The notes under the pieces were generated by a model, which saw only the letters and a list, made by a program, of their open reading frames with translations, searched no databases and had not been told where the DNA came from. A stretch of 64,000 nt of DNA from Morella rubra (taxonomy: Eukaryota > Streptophyta > Magnoliopsida > Fagales > Myricaceae). Each line of letters opens with the position of its first letter. Position 1 is the stretch's first letter. The stretch is from positions 24,437,677-24,501,676 of the forward strand of contig CM025855.1 of the NCBI GenBank assembly GCA_003952965.2. The letters run 5' to 3'. This document shows positions 9,255 to 21,130 of the stretch, piece after piece. The translations under genes and the position numbers were made by a program.

Positions 9255-12200
9255 ATGGAGCAGGAGGAGGATGTGTACATGGCTGCCGCGGAGGACACCA
9301 CCAATACGAACGAAGCAGTAATGCTTTTCCTTTATGCAAAACTTCATTTTGATTTCCCCAAAAGTTTTGATTGTAGAAGAACGAAATGAAACCCTAATTA
9401 TGAATAATGTGTAGCAGGAAATAGACGACATGCAGAAGAGGTTGAAGGAGATGGAGGATGAAGCAGCTGCTCTGCGAGAGATGCAAGCTAAGGTCGAGAC
9501 GCAGATGGCTTCCACTCAGGGTTTTGTTTTTCCCCTTCAAGGATTCGTATAATTGATGTTGTCTCATTTTAGTTTTGTTTTTTAAGCAAAGTTCCAGGGT
9601 TTTGGGGTTCGCTTCTTTTTCTTCGAATATTTTTGGCATTACATTTAGATTTTTGCGTTAATTTTTATGGATGGGACCCAATAGCACTGCTATTTGGTAG
9701 AATGAGTGTCGTCCCTTTTTTGTTAGCACTCCAAGGTGTTACACTGTTTAAAATTAATTAGTATAATAGCAAAATTTTGAAGCTTGTTGTACTGTATATT
9801 GGTGTATTAATTCCAATTGGAGTTTGAAGCTGTGTCTTTGTGTCATGGTTGACGTTTGTCTCCTAGGCGCTTCTAGTGGTCAAGTTTTGGTTTGAATCTG
9901 CCAGAGAAATCCTAATGAAATAAGGATGATTCCCACTTGTCATTGTTTTTCATGTTATTTTATTTTCTTCTTTTGGTTCCGAAGAAAAATGGTGCAGAAG
10001 ACCTATCAAATCTCTTTGTTTGAGATATCTTTTATCAGCTAGAGGGTACAATATACAAGCAAAGCCTCTAAGTGCAAGTTCAGTTTGAGTTATATGATTA
10101 TGATTGTAGGTGTTCGCAAGGTGTTTAATTAGAAGTTGATTTTGTGGATGTTTTGGATTAAGAGGATTGCTAAGAAATTGAACACCTCATTGTCTTCTTT
10201 TTTTTCTTTGCAACTAGATCCAGGGAGTGCAGCTGCGATGCAGGCAAATAGAGAGGAAGTAGATTCTCGCTCAGTGTTTGTTGGCAATGTGAGGCCTCTC
10301 TTTTTCTCATTTGATTGTTTTCTGGATTTGTAGAAGTTCTGTATCTTTCATGCAGGCTAAATGATGTCGGCAAACTATGGTCAACATTCAGGGATTGAAG
10401 TTACCCACTCCCACGGGGGACTTGGGGGGGGGGGGGGGGGGGATAGACTAGGGCAATGTATTTGATCACTGAATGCAGCTAGGTAGCCCTTGATTAACCT
10501 GTTGGAATACAGTGGACTTGTGGTTTCATCATTATAGGACATGCACTACATGTTTGCACCTTGCAAGGTGTTGTTTTTCGAGTAAGATCATAAGCTTATG
10601 AAAACACTGTAAAAATATTCATTGTTGCTTTTACTTGAGCATTCAACATGAATGTAACATGTTCAAAGGAGAATAAAAGCCATATTTTTGTTATATTCCC
10701 AGAAAATAGGTATTGTGGAGTGAGGTATTAGGTCGAAGAGCCATTGAATGATCGCATAACTTACCAATAGAAAAAAGTTGTTCTTTCACAGTTCAGAAAC
10801 AAGTTTGAAAAACATGTTTAGGTGGTTTTGCTTTCTTCTTTACAAGGAACAAGAACTGGAAGCAAACACCAGAATCAGGCCCTATTTGTTATTATGCACA
10901 ACATGGCCATAATTGGCAATTGGGCAAAGAGGGCTTCTTCCATTTCTTCTCTCTTCAACCTAATGGAAAGGAGGAAGAGGTGAACTCCTCTCCCTTCCCC
11001 CAGTCCCTCTCCATCACTCCTACTCTAAGAACATTAAGCTGTTGTTTTTAACAGGAATCAAAGAGGTGCCTAATGTTGGGTTGAAACACTTAAAATTGAG
11101 TGGTACTTCAAAAAGCTTCAACATCACATTGAATTAGCCAGTGTGTCAGTTGTGTTAGATATCTGTCATCTTAACTGCATCTGTAATTCTTTCCTAAATA
11201 ATTGCTTCTGTTTCCAGAAATCTATTAGGGAAAAAATATTGAGGGTTTTTTAAAGTAAAATATGGGGAAATGCAGAAAGCTTTAAGAATAAAAGAGGGGG
11301 AAAAAAAAATGGCTGAAGCCTAAATCTGACCCACTCCGTTTATGGCAAAGGCAAGGAAACAAAATTTACCAGATTTGGACATGCATCCATCTATTGGGGA
11401 AAAATTTACTATGTTGAAAAGAGTTGATACCACTTTTAGTGTCGAGGACGTTGAGCTTATGACTTATTGTACCTATCGTCCACAATTCTGTTAGATTTTA
11501 GAGGCTTTTTGGAGCAAACAAACATGGAGAAATGGCATTACTAGCTTTGTCTTGCATCCATGATGAAGTGCATCTAGTTTTCATGTTGGAACCTACTTGA
11601 TTCCTCGTTATCAGATGTACTCATTGTCAGTAATCCTGGAACACTTGGTCAACTGCATTTTTAAATGTACAGTTCCCCCCCCACCCAAAAAAAAAAAAAA
11701 AAAGAGATACAAGAAGGAAAGAAAGAACACACATGCTGTATTTTTTTCAAAGTAGGTTTCATCAAAATCACCGTACTATGTATGCTGTATTTTTTGTACC
11801 TGCCCTACATCCAGGTTCCAGCCTTGATCAACTTTTTACAAATTGCAGTAAGTTCCTTATTATATATCTAGCAAGTGGTGAAGGCATTGATGTTGGGGTA
11901 GGTTTACCCTTTCCGTTTTCTAAGAAAAAATGCCAGAAAGCTTGTTAGTTTATTGTTATGTTCTCTTCACTTTGCTGTTCTTCACCAAAAGTAGTTCTTT
12001 TCGGCTCAACTGTGTCTGCAGGTGGATTATTCATGTACTCCTGAAGAAGTACAGCAACATTTCCAGTCATGTGGGACAGTGAATAGAATCACTATTCGTA
12101 CTGACAAGTTTGGCCAACCAAAGGGTTATGCTTATGTGGAATTCGTTGAAACTGAGGCTGTTCAAGAGGCCCTCCTGCTAAATGAATCTGAACTACATGG

Positions 12201-12683
12201 ACGGCACTTAAAGGTGAAAGCAATAATTTGATCTATTAATTTTCTTTTATTTTGTTTCCGAGGTAATGCACTTTGGTTCTGACTTTTGCATGATATTTAA
12301 CCTGTATTAATTCAAGTTCCATAAATTCTGTCTCTTTTTATTATCTTTCTCAACCATGTTATGTTTTTGAATATGTTTGAAGGTGACCGCTAAACGGACA
12401 AATATTCCTGGGATGAAGCAGTATCGTCCTCGTCGACCCAACTCCCATATGCGAGCCAGGAGCCCCATTGTAGCTCCCTACATGTATTCCCCTTACGGTT
12501 ATGGGTATGCTTCCTGAAGATTGGGCCTCTTCTAGGTCGTGGATTAGATTGTGATCCACCAGCAAGTCATGATTTTCCTTGATTTGATTATAACTTGACT
12601 TTGTGGGTTAACTTTTAACGTATTTCTGTTGCAGGAAGGTTCCAAGATTTAGAATGGCAATGCGTTACAGTCCATACTATTGA
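9255..12683 (+). CDS. PABN: Nuclear polyadenylate-binding protein, PABN/PABPN1 type
   Basis: A small nuclear poly(A)-binding protein that binds growing poly(A) tails and stimulates poly(A) polymerase. Six exons: 9255-9317, 9418-9520, 10218-10288, 12022-12213, 12383-12504, 12635-12683. They sum to 600 nt (199 aa plus stop) with GT-AG introns and matching phases. Order of parts: acidic N-terminus ([20 protein letters not shown]), coiled-coil helix ([20 protein letters not shown]), linker, one RRM with RNP2 VFVGNV and RNP1 GYAYVEF, then an Arg/Tyr-rich tail ending RYSPYY. This matches Arabidopsis PABN1-3 (about 220 aa) but with a shorter N-terminus. The ATG at 9255 was chosen because it opens directly into the acidic leader. 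Intron 3 is long (1.7 kb) and includes a poly-G run and simple repeats. No defects seen. Confidence 0.93.
9389..9397 (+). promoter_or_regulatory. Telo-box-like motif in PABN intron 1
   Basis: AAACCCTAA lies in the first intron, about 130 bases after the start codon. Telo boxes near the 5' end are common in plant genes of the translation and RNA machinery, where they act with other elements. Function here is inferred only. Confidence 0.35.
10424..10442 (+). repeat. Poly-G run of 19 in PABN intron 3
   Basis: An uninterrupted run of G follows a G-rich stretch (cacgggggactt). Its length is likely to vary and is hard to sequence exactly. Confidence 0.8.
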
Positions 12684-13618
12684 ATGCTCAATTTTGCTTA
12701 GGGCAGATGCGCTGCTCGGCAATCAGTGGAGAGGTCCAACACCTTATCCCTTGGTCATATGAGATTAGATAACGTCTTGGAAGGTTTCAGAGAGAGAGTT
12801 GTATCATTTCAGAGTGTGGTAGATTTGAGCATTTTGTTCAGTTAACTTGGAACAATATAGTTTTAATGCTTGCACCAGCCATGCCTGCCTATTTCTAAAT
12901 GTTCGAATTTGTCATGGAAGCTTCTGTTGGAGGTTTTGGTGCAGGTAAATTTTTTGGTTTGGTTAGCTCCATTTTGCTACTTGTATTTGCATTGAATTAT
13001 GTGATATGAGCTGTATTTGGTTCACTTCAGTAATTGGATAGAAGTTCTCGCAGTATTCATTGAGTTTTGAGTCAGAAATTGAGAGGTTAGAGGAAGGTTA
13101 TGGGACACTTTTCTTTCTGCTTTTATAGAAGGATAATTGTGCACGAGCATGGTTATAACCACCCTCTATATATCGAGAGAGAGAGAGAGAGAGAGAGATG
13201 GCATGTGGAGCTGATCTATTCCGTCAAATTACCAGAATTGCCATTTGCCAGCAAGCAAATTCTGCCAAATACTGTAGCCGATCTCTCTGAACAATGGGAT
13301 TGCAAATTTAAATGGCTAATAAACTATAATGATATGACATAGCAAATATAACTGATTAAATTCCTAAAATTAAATAGCCCCAACTGAGAATATACAACTA
13401 CATTAGGCGTGGATACGTCCTACAAATCAACGCATCCCTTGAGTTGGTGCCGCTCTTCTGACTTTCTGACTGGATCTTCCTTGGGCGCTCACAAATATTC
13501 TTTCTAGATATTTACTCGCAGGTTACTCGCGCTGGCGCACTCACTCTCTAGTCTCTTTTCTGAAACAACTCTCTCTCTCTCTCTCTCTCTCTACCTCTAT
13601 CTCTCTCACCAGTCACCA
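12684..13618. other. Spacer between PABN and DAHP synthase
   Basis: It contains the PABN 3' UTR, a GA repeat at about 13173-13199, and the DAHP synthase promoter. The promoter ends in a CT-rich leader with a CT repeat at about 13570-13592. No gene was recognised. Confidence 0.5.
13569..13610 (+). promoter_or_regulatory. CT-repeat leader just upstream of the DAHP synthase start
   Basis: A pure CT microsatellite followed by CT-rich sequence ends 8 bases before the start codon. Pyrimidine-rich 5' leaders (Y-patches or CT tracts) are common in plant core promoters and leaders. The repeat length is likely polymorphic. Confidence 0.45.
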
Positions 13619-16600
13619 ATGGCGCTCACAGCCGCCACCCCTCTCTCCTCCAAAATCCTCCCCCAATCCAACCAAACCCCTAAACCCCGCATTCACCACC
13701 ACCTCAATCTGTCCATTATGATCAAGACCGTCTCAGCCGTCCACGCCGCTGACCCCTCGAAGTCCTCCCAAACAACGGCCTCGAATACAACCACCCCTAT
13801 TCCCACCAAATGGAGTCTGGAAAGCTGGACAACCAAGAAGGCCCTCCAACTCCCAGATTACCCAGATCAGAACGCGCTCGACTCGGTCCTCAAGACCCTT
13901 GAGTCCTTTCCCCCTGTTGTCTTCGCTGGTGAGGCCAGGAGCCTCGAGGACCGCCTGGCCGAGGCTGCTCAAGGCCGGGCCTTTCTGCTTCAGGGTGGTG
14001 ATTGTGCTGAGAGTTTCAAGGAGTTCAATGCCAACAACATTCGTGATACCTTCCGTCTTCTTCTCCAGATGGGCGTTGTTCTCATGTTCGGTGGACAAAT
14101 GCCTATTGTCAAGGTAACGCATTCGAGTTTCTTTATAGTAGTTCTTTTTTTGTCTTCCCCCCACCCCCCCTTTTTTAGCGGTGGGACTCTTGATGAGATG
14201 TACCATATCATATGGATCTTATTGGCTGTTCTTATAGTACTATCGACATTATCGTGGAGAATTGAAAAACTGGGGCGGAATTGGTTTGTCAGAATTGATA
14301 GATGTTTTCTCAGTTGGTGATGACTTCAGAAATAAAATATCATCGCAGTTACATTGATTAATTTAAGAAGATTTAGGTTTGATTACGTAGGTGGGAAGGA
14401 TGGCGGGCCAGTTTGCAAAGCCACGATCGGATCCATTTGAGGAGAAGGATGGAGTGAAGCTGCCAAGTTACAGAGGTGACAATATCAACGGCGATGCATT
14501 TGATGCAGAATCAAGAATTCCAGACCCTGATAGAATGATTAGGGCCTATTGCCAATCCGTTGCAACTTTGAACCTTTTGAGGGCCTTTGCCACTGGAGGG
14601 TATGCGGCTATGCAGAGAGTCACCCACTGGAATCTAGATTTTATGGAGCACAGTGAGCAGGGCGATAGGTATATCTCTTTACCTATTTTAATTTTTCCTC
14701 CTTTTTGTTTGGTTTTTTCCTTTGTCTAAAACTTCATACTTCAGGTCTAAAGATTTAATCATGTCACGGAATTAGTTTCGCATGACCTTCAATGATCTTT
14801 GCCTTTATTGTTTTTTGACAAGTCCGCCCTATCCAAGGCCATTCTGTACTTCCTCTCGCGTTCGTGGAATGGCCGCACCACGAAGCCTAGAGGTTCCTTT
14901 AACTTGTTGTACCATTGTGATTTATGGTCAAAAGAACAATAGTGGCTGTAGCAGTTCCGATTAATATTTTTAGGGAATGCAGAAGAGGCTTTGTGATCTA
15001 GCAATCATGCTTCTAAGCTCTTTACTTTCAACTGCGACATTTTGCCGCCCCTAAGCCCTGTAGCTGCTTGCACGTGTCAAATCACTATTCACCCTGTCAC
15101 ACTGTCACACTGTAGCTTGAACTTGGGGCAACTCCATCTTGTAGCTTCCTTAATGTAGCTCCAGAAAGAGTAACTTCTGTTTCTAAGTCGTGGGAGATTT
15201 TCTGGATTCAGCGTGTTTTTTTGCTGTGGCTCAACAGGTACCGTGAACTGGCTAACCGAGTTGACGAGGCCCTTGGATTCATGGCTGCTGCTGGACTCAC
15301 TGCTGAACATCCAATAATGACCACAACAGATTTCTGGACATCTCATGAATGCTTACTTCTTCCTTATGAGCAAGCACTTACAAGGGAGGATTCTACTTCA
15401 GGACTGTACTATGACTGCTCTGCTCACATGCTTTGGGTGGGGGAACGAACCCGCCAACTTGATGGTGCCCATGTTGAGTTTTTAAGAGGAGTTGCTAATC
15501 CCCTTGGCATCAAGGTATCTAGAATGCCTCTCTCATTAATATTTCAATGAAACTCTGTTTTTTTTTTTCGTTCTCCAATTTCCTCCGGCTTAGATTTGGT
15601 GAAATAAGCGTAAGTTTGTGCTATCCTTTACCTGGACAATATACTTCCCCTCTCCCATTTTGTTGTGTAGATCCAACCTGTTGCATACTTCCAGGCATCT
15701 TTTTGCATTGTTAAACAAAGCTAAGTTGGTGACTGATGACTAGATGTTGCTCTCAACTGGTAAGAGAATAAAAAACTGCATTTTGATGCAGGTGAGTGAC
15801 AAAATGGATCCTAATGACCTGGTGAGGCTCATAGATATTTTAAATCCTAAGAACAAACCAGGAAGAATAACGATAATCGTAAGAATGGGAGCTGAGAACA
15901 TGAGAGTGAAGCTTCCTCATCTCATCAGAGCTGTCCGTAGAGCAGGTCAACTCGTCACTTGGGTCAGCGACCCCATGCATGGGAATACCATTAAAGCTCC
16001 TTGCGGACTTAAGACCCGTTCCTTCGATGCAATCAGGGTATGTTTTATGTCTTAATTTCACTCTTTTACATCTGTCACATAAATTTGTTTACATTGTTTT
16101 ACCTTTGATGGTATGAGATTATATTATAAAATGCTTGAAATCCAGGAAGGAACTATAAAGCTTTATCTTGTGTCATTCAATCTATAGCCATGATCTTCAG
16201 CTGCCTTAAGCAGTCTGTTCTTTAAGCTTTACCTGGTTGTCAACTGAAATTTTGTGAAATGATTTCTTAAAAATGATTTCTGAAAAGACGTGGGCTATGT
16301 CTTATGAACCTCTTTTTTTCACTCGATATCTCGAATTCCTCTATTGATGACATGTTCCACTGGAATAAGATGATTAGTCACTTGCATAGAAGTTTATTTA
16401 ATTAGCTGTAGACATTTAAAACAAACTCGAACCAGAAAACTAAATGATGGACCTTTGCTGGTGAGACAGAAATATCAATTATAGTCATGTAAATTTTGTT
16501 GACATACTCCGTCGGTGAGTCTTGATTCACTCTGGAGCACCACTTTATGATTAGTTGTTCTTATATAGGAACTCACTTTGCAACATTTTTTTCCCTGGGG

Positions 16601-16965
16601 ACTTATAGTTGTTTGGTTGCAAATAATTAGACTTCGTTGCATGTTCTAAGGATACTAATGAAAATAAAGAGCACAATTTTCTTGTTGTCCTTGACTCCTC
16701 GTAGGCTGAGGTGAGAGCATTCTTTGATGTACATGATCAAGAAGGAAGCTACCCCGGTGGAGTTCATTTAGAGATGACTGGGCAGAATGTGACAGAATGC
16801 GTAGGAGGCTCACGTACCGTAACATACAATGATCTGAGTTCACGCTACCACACCCATTGTGACCCAAGGTTGAATGCCTCTCAATCTCTAGAGCTTTCCT
16901 TTATTATCGCAGAGCGGCTAAGAAAGAGAAGGATTGGGTCAAGGCATCCACTGACTTCAATTTGA
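13619..16965 (+). CDS. DHS: Plastid type-II 3-deoxy-D-arabino-heptulosonate 7-phosphate (DAHP) synthase
   Basis: First enzyme of the shikimate pathway: condenses phosphoenolpyruvate and erythrose 4-phosphate to DAHP in plastids. Five exons (13619-14113, 14391-14668, 15238-15514, 15792-16037, 16705-16965) total 1557 nt, 518 aa, with all phases agreeing. Residues 1 to about 50 are a Ser/Thr/Pro/Asn-rich transit peptide ([20 protein letters not shown]). The catalytic domain shows family blocks QGGDCAES (Cys for metal binding), [20 protein letters not shown] across the exon 1/2 junction, [42 protein letters not shown] and [15 protein letters not shown]. Length matches plant DHS1-3. Exon 1 is GC-rich compared with the surrounding sequence. 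No damage seen. Which plant paralogue it is cannot be decided here. Confidence 0.96.
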
Positions 16966-18692
16966 TTCTAGGGGGGTTTCGTGTGTCTATTGGAATAAAC
17001 TGAAATATTTGCTTTGAGGAATATGTCAATATTCTATATGAGAAAATGTATTTATATATGTTCGTATGTATAGGGCTATGGTATGAAAGAGGAAGTGAGC
17101 TAAGGCCTTCCAACTGTAGTGGAAGTAAACAAATGTGAGGCCAAACAACTCAAATAATGTTTTGGTGGTAGTTATGTAATGTACTTCGACTTATGCTTTT
17201 GTTTTGTGATCGATGAAAATGCAAGGCTTGTGTTGCTCTCAGATATATGCTTTGAATCTTCTCCTGATGATCCAACTATATGGGAAAATTGTACACTTGG
17301 GTTTGCCCTTTTATGTCTGGTACTGTTCTTTGTTGTCGTAACCCTTCACGGAATCAGTTTCTTCTGGACAACTCACGGAATGTTGTCGAAGAGAATTTCT
17401 GTTGTCTTGAAAGTTTTGAACCTTCAATTTCTTAGGTTTGATGGTAGATACATCTTTTTGTTTTCTGACCCAAGCTTTACCTGGTTTGAAACCTGGCGAG
17501 TTACTCAAAAATTGCAGCATCAACGATTCTCAACCTATTAATGTCCTCCTTCTCCCATCTCTCACCACTTTAAGACACCCGCTGCTTTCTCTGAAATTAT
17601 GATTGTCGTAACAAAGTCAAATTCGAGCAGAGCGATAAATTTTGTCAACCAATTATGTAGCATAAGTTTAGGGGTTGGTGATGCTGATCTCAAGGAAGGT
17701 TGACTTTTTCTGTGACAATCAAGAGTCTCGGAAATTAGATTAGAGCTTTAATGGTGCTTACATCAAGTAAGTTGACTTTGCTAGGATTAATTCTTTCAGT
17801 CAAATGAATCCATACCTATCTCTAAAAGAGAGAATTTAGACACTTGCATTATATCTCAATTGGCAAAGTTTTCCACTTTGAATTCATTTATCAGAAACCC
17901 AACCTTCCATTTCCCATACCATTCATAATTTCATAACTAAATCTGCTCATGAAAAGACAGAATCCTTCATCAGTGATTTGTAGGTTCATTGGTGTACAGA
18001 AAGATGAAGGATGGGTATGATCTGTTTGCTGAGGCAGAAACTTCGAGAGTTCCATACAAAGCATGGGATAAACGAAAAGGATATATAAAGTTTTTATTAT
18101 TTGGGAAGAACCTTGGGTCCCAAAAGGCCTTTCTTCGCCGTGTTTCCTTGGGAGAATCAGAACCCCTAGTCATCAGAAATGCTTCCTTATCTCCACAACC
18201 ATGATTGAGAGCATCCACTTTAGTCCCCACTTCCCCACCAACTCCTTCCCAAACAATAAAAAGCCATAGCAGTAAATACTTCATGAGGTTTTCCTTTGGG
18301 ACAATAATGCTCGTCATTTCCCTGACCCAACCACAATGGTCTCCCTGGTCCCAGCATCATCAATGGCCACCCTCCCTTTTTATTCTCCATCTCTCCTCAC
18401 AATTCGTATAGTCCAAAATCCAACCCCATTGATTAAAAAAAGGCTCTAAATATTCATTATTATTTTCAAAGTTTCCACATTTTTTACTATTTTTTTTTAT
18501 AGGAAAAGAGAATTTACACGTCAAGAAAGACGACAAACTTAGAGACCGTGTACAAAATATCGAAGACCCTATCTTCTTACCCAATCTCCATAACACCGCG
18601 AGCAACCCCCCATCAGACTATTTACATACGTACACATAATTCCGACACATCTGATGCCACGATATCACTTATCCCACTCGATCTCCTCCCTC
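16966..18692. other. Spacer between DAHP synthase and the EXORDIUM-like gene
   Basis: It contains the DAHP synthase 3' UTR (about 16966-17150) and, at its right end, the 3' flank of the minus-strand EXORDIUM-like gene. Overlapping open frames on both strands at 17970-18317 show no recognisable family or codon bias and were not called. Confidence 0.4.
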
Positions 18693-19613
18693 TCACACGA
18701 GAGACTTACAAGCGGAGGTCTGCGGGTCCCACATTGCTGGGAGGAGGTACTTGCGCCCGTTCACCCCGTTTGCGTTATAGCTCGCCCCGGTAGTCTTCTC
18801 CACCAAAACCTGACCCGGGTAACCCGGGTACGCCCCTGTACCGAACACCCCCGTGCAAGCAGAGACCGCTTCCAAGGGAGCCGTAGCCGGGCCCTGGAAG
18901 TACCCGTTATTAAACGGGTTGGTGACGGTGCCGGCCAGAACAGTAGCTAGATTAATGATCATCCCGTCGACCCCAACGTCGCCGTTAGGCGCGACTAACG
19001 GGGGCGTCTGTGGGCCGTAAATGGGCTGGTGAAAGGGCCACGCACATTGCCCGGGGCACTGAGTCTCCGGGTTACCAACCCAGACATAGGCCATCCGGGT
19101 CTTCCCGTTCGCCGACCTAGTCGACCCGTGTGTTCCACACCTACTCATACAAAATCCATCGACGGCGACGTCCTTCGCCGTCAAAACGACGTTGATCGCG
19201 TTCAACTGGTTGACCTTGTTGGCCAGAGCCACCAAGTGCGAGGTTTTGAGCAACTTCCCGAGGGTATAGGCCGGGTGGAGGATTTGCTTCCCCACGACGA
19301 GGGTGGACGAACCCCCTTTGTACTTCTCCGTCGTCTTCCACCAGGAAGACGCGGACGGGAGAGGAGCCCTGCGCGAGTTCAGCGACTGGATGAAGTCCAC
19401 TATTATGGAACGTTGAATCGGGGTGAACTCGCCATACCAAATGAGATTCACGGTGATATTTCCCTTCAGGAGAGCACCGTTGTGGTATTTCAGCACGAGC
19501 GGCTGTTGCTCGACCAGAGCCGTGAGCTTTCTGGCAGTGCCCACCGCGGGGTCGATGGTACAGCAAAGTAAGAGAATCGCAAGGGGAATGGCAAAGCGGT
19601 AAATAAAGGACAT
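18693..19613 (-). CDS. EXO: EXORDIUM-like secreted protein (Phi-1 family)
   Basis: An intronless 306-aa protein of the EXORDIUM/phosphate-induced-1 family: extracellular proteins that promote cell expansion and are induced by brassinosteroid in Arabidopsis. Residues 1-25 form a signal peptide (hydrophobic [17 protein letters not shown]). Family blocks visible are [29 protein letters not shown], Cys-rich [75 protein letters not shown] and the C-terminal [18 protein letters not shown]. Length agrees with EXO (about 314 aa), and the lack of introns is typical. Coding GC is markedly higher than in neighbours. The start at 19613 begins the signal peptide and lies about 100 bases after a TATA box. 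EXO and close EXL paralogues cannot be separated with certainty here. Confidence 0.94.
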   Translation of the reverse strand: MSFIYRFAIPLAILLLCCTIDPAVGTARKLTALVEQQPLVLKYHNGALLKGNITVNLIWYGEFTPIQRSIIVDFIQSLNSRRAPLPSASSWWKTTEKYKGGSSTLVVGKQILHPAYTLGKLLKTSHLVALANKVNQLNAINVVLTAKDVAVDGFCMSRCGTHGSTRSANGKTRMAYVWVGNPETQCPGQCAWPFHQPIYGPQTPPLVAPNGDVGVDGMIINLATVLAGTVTNPFNNGYFQGPATAPLEAVSACTGVFGTGAYPGYPGQVLVEKTTGASYNANGVNGRKYLLPAMWDPQTSACKSLV

Positions 19614-19710
19614 GGTGAAGTTTCAAAGGATTTAATTGCCCGATGGAATAGAAAAAGCCCTATCTCAACCTCAGTTTGTTGGAATGGAAGGAGATGAGGA
19701 TGGAAGCTGC

Positions 19711-19719
19711 TATTTATAT
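19711..19719 (-). promoter_or_regulatory. TATA box of the EXORDIUM-like gene
   Basis: On the minus strand this reads gatataaata, about 100 bases before the start codon. Position and sequence fit a plant TATA box. Confidence 0.55.
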
Positions 19720-19786
19720 CGGGTTTCTGTGGGGATGAGTGGGGGAGACAGCTGTGAGGAGCGGAGATGTCAACGTCTTGACGCCG

Positions 19787-19794
19787 CCACGTGG
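19787..19794 (-). promoter_or_regulatory. Perfect G-box (CCACGTGG) upstream of the EXORDIUM-like gene
   Basis: This is a palindromic CCACGTGG about 70 bases upstream of the TATA box. The CACGTG core is bound by bHLH (PIF, BES1/BZR1-type) and bZIP factors. EXO genes in Arabidopsis respond to brassinosteroid, so the site is a reasonable regulatory candidate. Binding is inferred. Confidence 0.5.
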
Positions 19795-19935
19795 ACAAGC
19801 TTGGTTGGGTGTTCAAATTTAAGAGAGGCTTGCCAGGCTGTGAGGTTCTTCTGGGTGACGTGGTGGTCTACAGAGAAAGTAAAGGTATTTCAGCAAATAT
19901 TATATGCTGACCCTTTAACGTGTAGAGTCTGGTAA

Positions 19936-20699
19936 GAGTCTCGATTATGCAAAGAGCTAGCCAGCGGATATCGATTGTGAGTCACCCACGAGGAAAGACG
20001 TCAATATTATTCACTGATTTGACACCAAACAGATATTTACAAATCCCCAAAGCAGCTGGGTCCCACTCTTTTATGTAATTCATCGTCGCTTTCTATTGTA
20101 AACAGATGGCTAATAGTTTAGATTTTAAAATCCTTTTTTGTATTTATATTTTTTGGGTAGTCGTGTAAATTTTTTTGAAATTGATGAAAAAAGCGTTAAA
20201 AGTGGTTAGAATTTGTTAAAAGTTATTAACATCAATAAAAAAGTATTGAAATTGTTTTGAAAACAATCCAAACATGATTGATTTTTCTTAATTTTTTTCC
20301 TTAAATTGTATCGTCTAATTTAAATATATTTTTTCATTTTTTTTTTTTAAAATTTGATTTTAATGTATTATAATTTTTTATTCGAATTATATAATATAAT
20401 CATAAGAAATATAATAAATAAATAAAAATTTAAACAGTATAAATGTTATGATAAAGTCTATCTGTTATATATCTCTTTTTAATTACTCTATGTAATTATA
20501 AAGAAATTGTAATATTCTTTATATGGTTTTAAAGTAATTAAAATAATATTTGTATGTTAAAATTTTAATTGTTTTAAAATTTTTATATAATAAAATAATT
20601 TTTTTTATCAAATTATTTATTTTTTATTACAATAATTCTTTTTAAATTTTTCACTTATTCACTAATTATTATACTCTCAAATTTTAACACACAAATATC
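19936..20699. other. AT-rich spacer with MITE-like sequence
   Basis: No gene. The stretch around 20570-20699 (ending in caaattttaacacacaaatatc) resembles the AT-rich repeats near 27310-27510 and, inverted, 39740-39930. Confidence 0.4.
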
Positions 20700-21130
20700 A
20701 AAGCCATACTGGAGCAACTAGGTAGGGAAGGTCCGCTGAAAAAACAGACCCGTGTAAAGTAGTCAGTAGGGAATAGGTGACCAACGTAGAAGCCTGGAAG
20801 GTGCATAAGTGTGGGGAAGGGGTGGGGGCCCAATACGGAGGAGCTTTGATGGACAGTGGCGTAAGGTGTGAAGGCTGGCTAAGGTGTGAACTTCGAGAGA
20901 AGTGCTTCGGTACTTTTTAGTGTATATTCAATTAAATATAGTCCCGCATGATAGAAGCCCAGATGAGTTTAAAAATTACACTGATTCCCTAGGCCTAGGG
21001 GCCTCAACCTGTGTTCTGAGTTCCCGTCCCGAAACTCGGACAGGGAGCTACCTGTGAGGCTAGGCGGCACAGTCGCCCAGGCTGTTGTCATGCTTACGTC
21101 ACTCTAGGGAATTTATTTTTCCTTGCCAAG
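20700..21130. other. GC-richer island of unknown origin
   Basis: About 430 bases of balanced-composition sequence sit inside very AT-rich DNA, with sharp edges. It has no long open frame. Features include ggtccgctgaaaaaacagac, ccctaggcctaggg and ggctaggcggcacag. It may be an organelle-derived insertion or an unfamiliar repeat. I could not identify it. Confidence 0.35.

Noticed and set aside
13733-14206. Long open frame antisense to DAHP synthase exon 1
   Set aside because: It mirrors a GC-rich coding exon and has no recognisable domain.
17970-18317. Overlapping open frames on both strands in the DAHP synthase-EXO spacer
   Set aside because: No motif, no splice support and the frames overlap on opposite strands; too weak to call.
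19029-19571. 180-codon open frame antisense to the EXORDIUM-like gene
   Set aside because: Shadow of a high-GC coding sequence; the minus strand matches the family throughout.
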